The position numbers and the translations under genes are program-made. Under the pieces are notes generated by a model, which was not told where the DNA came from, did no database searches, and saw only the letters and a program-made list of their open reading frames with translations. DNA of 64,000 nt from Hyaloperonospora brassicae. Lineage: Eukaryota > Oomycota > Peronosporomycetes > Peronosporales > Peronosporaceae. The DNA is taken from contig CANTFL010001296.1 in NCBI GenBank assembly GCA_947650285.1, positions 372,001 to 436,000 on the forward strand, given 5' to 3'. This document shows positions 60,905 through 64,000 of the stretch, piece by piece (position 1 is the first letter of the stretch; every line of letters starts with the position of its first letter).

Positions 60905-61900
60905 GCTCATTATCGTCACGCAACAGCGACAAAAACTGCGTAAGTTTGTAACATTTTGAGTTTCATACACCGACCGACTTTTTTACCCCTGTATATGAAG
61001 TGCTTGATCTCTCTTGAAAAGGTCGACGTGCGCTTTTGCCCTGAACGATCAATTCGTCCACGATGGCAAGCAGGTTCTATGAACCAGAAAAGGGTTGTGT
61101 CACCCCCAAAAGTGTCGGCTTTCCCTGATCGTTCCTCTACCAGTGCCAATGTCGGCATCGGCAGTCCAGCGGCCAAGAATAAGGCTCAGAGTGGACATCT
61201 CGTTCCAAGCGACCGTCATATTCGGTCTTTGACTCAATTCGACGCTCCAAGCACCAGATCACTATGCAATAGAAAGCTCAGTCCGTGCGCTACCTCACAC
61301 ACTGCAGTCTTGCCAGAAACAAGTATTTGCTCAACGTTGTACATACATCGGCGCTCTTGAGGGCGTTCGATTGTGCATTCGTCGACGATTGAAATGGAGC
61401 ATCTGACGCTTATACTGGAGACAGCAGAAAATATGTTCACGCTGATGATAGCGAAATCGGGTGTTCCGAAATGTCACATGCACGAAAACGTGCAGAAAGA
61501 GTGCAGTCACGTGAAGTAGATAAGCCAGATACGTGGAAGATAAAAATTGCATTGAACACAATGCAGCCATGACACGATCATTTCGAAACCTTACTTGGAC
61601 TCTCTGAAACAACAAATTTGTACGGTAAACATGTGAACTTTCTGTTAACGACTCATGCAATGCGCAAGTCTAGCATCAACCTGTGCTTTTGTTGGCAATT
61701 ATAGTAAAGTCTCCGTAATTAAATATTCTCCGACTTCAATAAACCCCTTACTTAATAAAAATATCGAGTCCCGTATTGGGCACAGGCCGCATATAAAAAA
61801 CCCACTTAACTTTTATTATGAAAGTCAGACCAAATTTCCGCCATAAGAACGTTAATCTACCGCCAGAGGACTAGTACAAAAAATTTGAGAGCTAGTTGCT
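60905..61900. other. Intergenic region, no gene recognised
   Basis: About 1 kb between the SNARE gene and a transposase relic. The frame 60956-61360 has no domain. Confidence 0.5.
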
Positions 61901-63260
61901 CTAGGAATTTTGCTGAAGATTTCCCACCTGATCCTGCATCTTCTGAATCATCCCTGGAAACTCCTCTCCAGTCTCCTGCTGCAACCAGAAAGTTCTTGAG
62001 CTCTGCAAGCATCGATGCAGCATTCCAAAGAGGGACGGGCGGTGCGCCACGCTATCGTCCTCCTTGCTGTAGCTGCCACGTTCTGACTCCATCAATTGAA
62101 CGCTCTCGAGAATCTCTGCCTCTGTCGGAGTGTAGCTCACCTGCTCTATGTCGGGATTGTGGAGCAGGAAGTCGATGGACATCGCGTTGCGATAAAGTTG
62201 TTGAACTAGTCCCTGGAAGTCCGCAACGACTGCCTGCGGGACGTACAAGTTGGCGTTCGCAGCGTTGTCCATGTCGGAGGTGCGGAGTTTGCAGTGCGTA
62301 AAGCAGTTGCGGATGCACTCAGGCTGCACATCCAGAGCTCATGCTGCATGCGCCACTGAATCGCCTCTAAGACGTTGATCTTTGCTGCTTCCGGCTAATG
62401 TTCTCAAGGCGATCTAGGAGCTGGCGATTGAAGCGCCCGTGGTAATACAAATTAAAGTTGCGTTGCAGGGCTGAATCTTGCTGGTAGCCTTAAGCGGTAA
62501 ATACAACTGCGTTGTATTCTGCAGTGATTCCGGCATCTTCCAGATCCTCTTCCTTGATGTGCGCGGAGCAGTCGTCGATAATAAGGTTACCTTACGACCG
62601 GCAACGTGTTTGGAGGAGGCTTCCAGCCATAGTTTGAACACGTTGCGAGTCATTCACGCGCTCTTGTTGACGTGATAGTCAACGCTTAGTCTTCTTCGGT
62701 CTACGTTTTTGAAACAGCGCGGGTTTCAGAACTTTCGAATACCCACAGCGGTTTATTGCCTGATCCTTCTACGTTGCTGCAGAATGTCATCGTCATCCTC
62801 TCTTTGCTCTGATTCTTATCCTCAAGCTGGTGAGTCGACTGCGATGAATCGGCCTGCAGTCGAAAGAATAGGCCGGTCTCATCCATGTTTAAGATATCAG
62901 CGGCGTTGTACTAGTCCAATTGGGCGATGATTTCCGGCATGCGCTCCTTTCGTGCTTCGACGTCGACAATACCGCTTTCGCCAAAGCGACGGTGCATGCG
63001 GATACCGTGTCGATTTGTAAATTTATGCAACCAACCAATTGATAATGCGGGTGCATCCTCATCTTTGACGGGTGGATACAGAGTCTGCATAAATCGATGT
63101 TGCTTTTTCCTGGATCAGGTGTCCGCTGATTTTGACGACACCCTGATACTCAATAATTCACCGAGCAAGCGCCGTCTCCACCAGCGGGTACGAAACCGCA
63201 CGCTGTCGCTTATAATAAAGGGCTGCATCGCTCTTATCTGGACCTAGCAGGTCTGCAGAA
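61901..63260 (-). pseudogene. CENP-B/DDE_1 (Tigger/jerky-like) transposase, broken
   Basis: Minus-strand blocks in order from 63240 down: AVSYPLVETALAR then a stop, IIEYQGVVKISGHLIQEKA, the CENP-B core LSIGWLHKFTNRHGIRMH, MPEIIAQLD then TAG, the first catalytic motif LNMDETGLFFRLQAD (62850-62890), ERMTMTFCSNVEGSGNKPLW, WMTRNVFKLWLEASSKHVAG, a second-Asp block in another frame (TLIIDDCSAH), and a C-terminal part with MDNAANANLYVPQAVVADFQ (61901-62329). Stops of all three kinds and frame shifts are present. Both the DETG motif and the sequence around it differ from the copies at 6-8 and 16-18 kb, so this is another family. Terminal repeats were not found. Confidence 0.78.
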
Positions 63261-64000
63261 CGCTCAAGGACGTTGCTGGTTGTCCCTTGGGTGACCGTGA
63301 CTCCAGGCTCCTCCAGTATCCACCGACATAGAGTTTCCTAAGCGAGGCTTGAACGTCTATGCTTCTGCATGCAGGTCGCCTTGCGGAAGTTGTCTGTACG
63401 GGTATAGCCATTGGCGACCATGTTGGAGGAAAACACGTGTAGCACCCTTATCTTCAACCCTATCCCCTTTAACTCTGCTATGTAATAGTTTCCTTATTCG
63501 ATTTGACGGTTCCATCCATATTAAAATAGCGAGACTCTACTATCATGACAATATCTCTCTCTTGTCTGTTGAGATAACATTCACATGCATGATCCAAATT
63601 TCTGTCAATATTATGTAGCCAGGTCACCACCATACATCATCCATCTCCCTTCCCAATAGTGTCATTTTATTGACATTTGTGATTGACAAAACGTGATCAT
63701 TATCAGATCACTTTACAAAGAAGCGCATTCGTTGATCAGACCCTTTCCAGCATTCTCCATCGCACCGTTGCAAACATGTCCATCCGATACGCAGCAACTG
63801 TCATACAGAGGACGTATGCACGCTAGCTTGCTGATCCTACTGAGGCGTCAACCACAGCATCTGAAGGTGATCGGGATGCCGCTGGCACGGCTCAGCGCAC
63901 AGCGCTCAGCGTTTTATTGTCACGTGGTAGCCCACCACGCAATGAAGATGACTCAGAATCGGAGCTTATCTATTCTGGCGCGTATGAATGTACGTTGAAC
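63261..64000. other. Region to the right edge, no gene recognised
   Basis: Includes an open frame at 63693-63998 that may continue beyond the window. No domain or splice pattern supports a gene. Confidence 0.4.

Noticed and set aside
1..64000. CRISPR arrays, bacterial operons, RxLR or Crinkler effector genes, tRNA genes
   Set aside because: No regular spaced repeats or bacterial signals. No frame combined a signal peptide with an RxLR or LFLAK motif. No cloverleaf-like sequence was convincing by eye.

Overview
This is nuclear DNA from an oomycete, most likely a member of the Peronosporales (Phytophthora or downy mildew type). The basis is compact GC-rich genes with short GT-AG introns (mostly about 40-120 bp, donors often GTACGT or GTAAGT), AT-rich intergenic blocks, Ty1/copia and CENP-B/DDE_1 (pogo/Tigger-like) transposons of the kind common in oomycetes, and ordinary eukaryotic housekeeping genes. 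Nothing in the window is bacterial or organellar.

Layout. 1-1000: 3' end of a SPOC-domain protein gene. 1-34 kb is otherwise mostly repeat-rich and gene-poor. It holds two near-identical Tigger/pogo-like elements in opposite orientation (6226-8101 and 15904-17780). The second is inserted into an older, different DDE_1 transposase (halves at 15430-15903 and 17783-19300). One intact gene, a MEMO1 homologue (20798-22338), lies here. It is followed by a complete but dead 5.0-kb Ty1/copia element with 255-bp LTRs (23160-28166) and a third decayed DDE_1 transposase (30635-32029).

34-61 kb is gene-dense: DNAJC17-like splicing J-protein (34386), p24/emp24 cargo receptor (36305), MSS51-like mitochondrial protein (37316), PX-VPS9 Rab exchange factor (38718), deoxyhypusine synthase (45517), a 1387-residue propeller/solenoid/zinc protein of uncertain family (46905), the rRNA methyltransferase SPB1 (51200), a multi-spanning membrane metallophosphoesterase (55485) and a VTI1-type SNARE (59642). 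40.8-45.5 kb has coding-like composition but no gene I could resolve. 61.9-63.3 kb is a fourth CENP-B/DDE_1 transposase pseudogene.

The genes form no pathway. Three act in membrane traffic (p24, PX-VPS9, VTI1) and the large propeller/solenoid protein could be a fourth. Three act in RNA or translation (DNAJC17, SPB1, DHPS). Exon coordinates were derived by hand from splice consensus and frame continuity. Where an exon boundary is unsure, the entry says so. I did not find a convincing new biological system. The strongest unusual signals are the inverted transposon pair, whose interiors are homogenised while their ends have diverged, and the copia element whose primer-binding site matches the anticodon region of initiator tRNA-Met.
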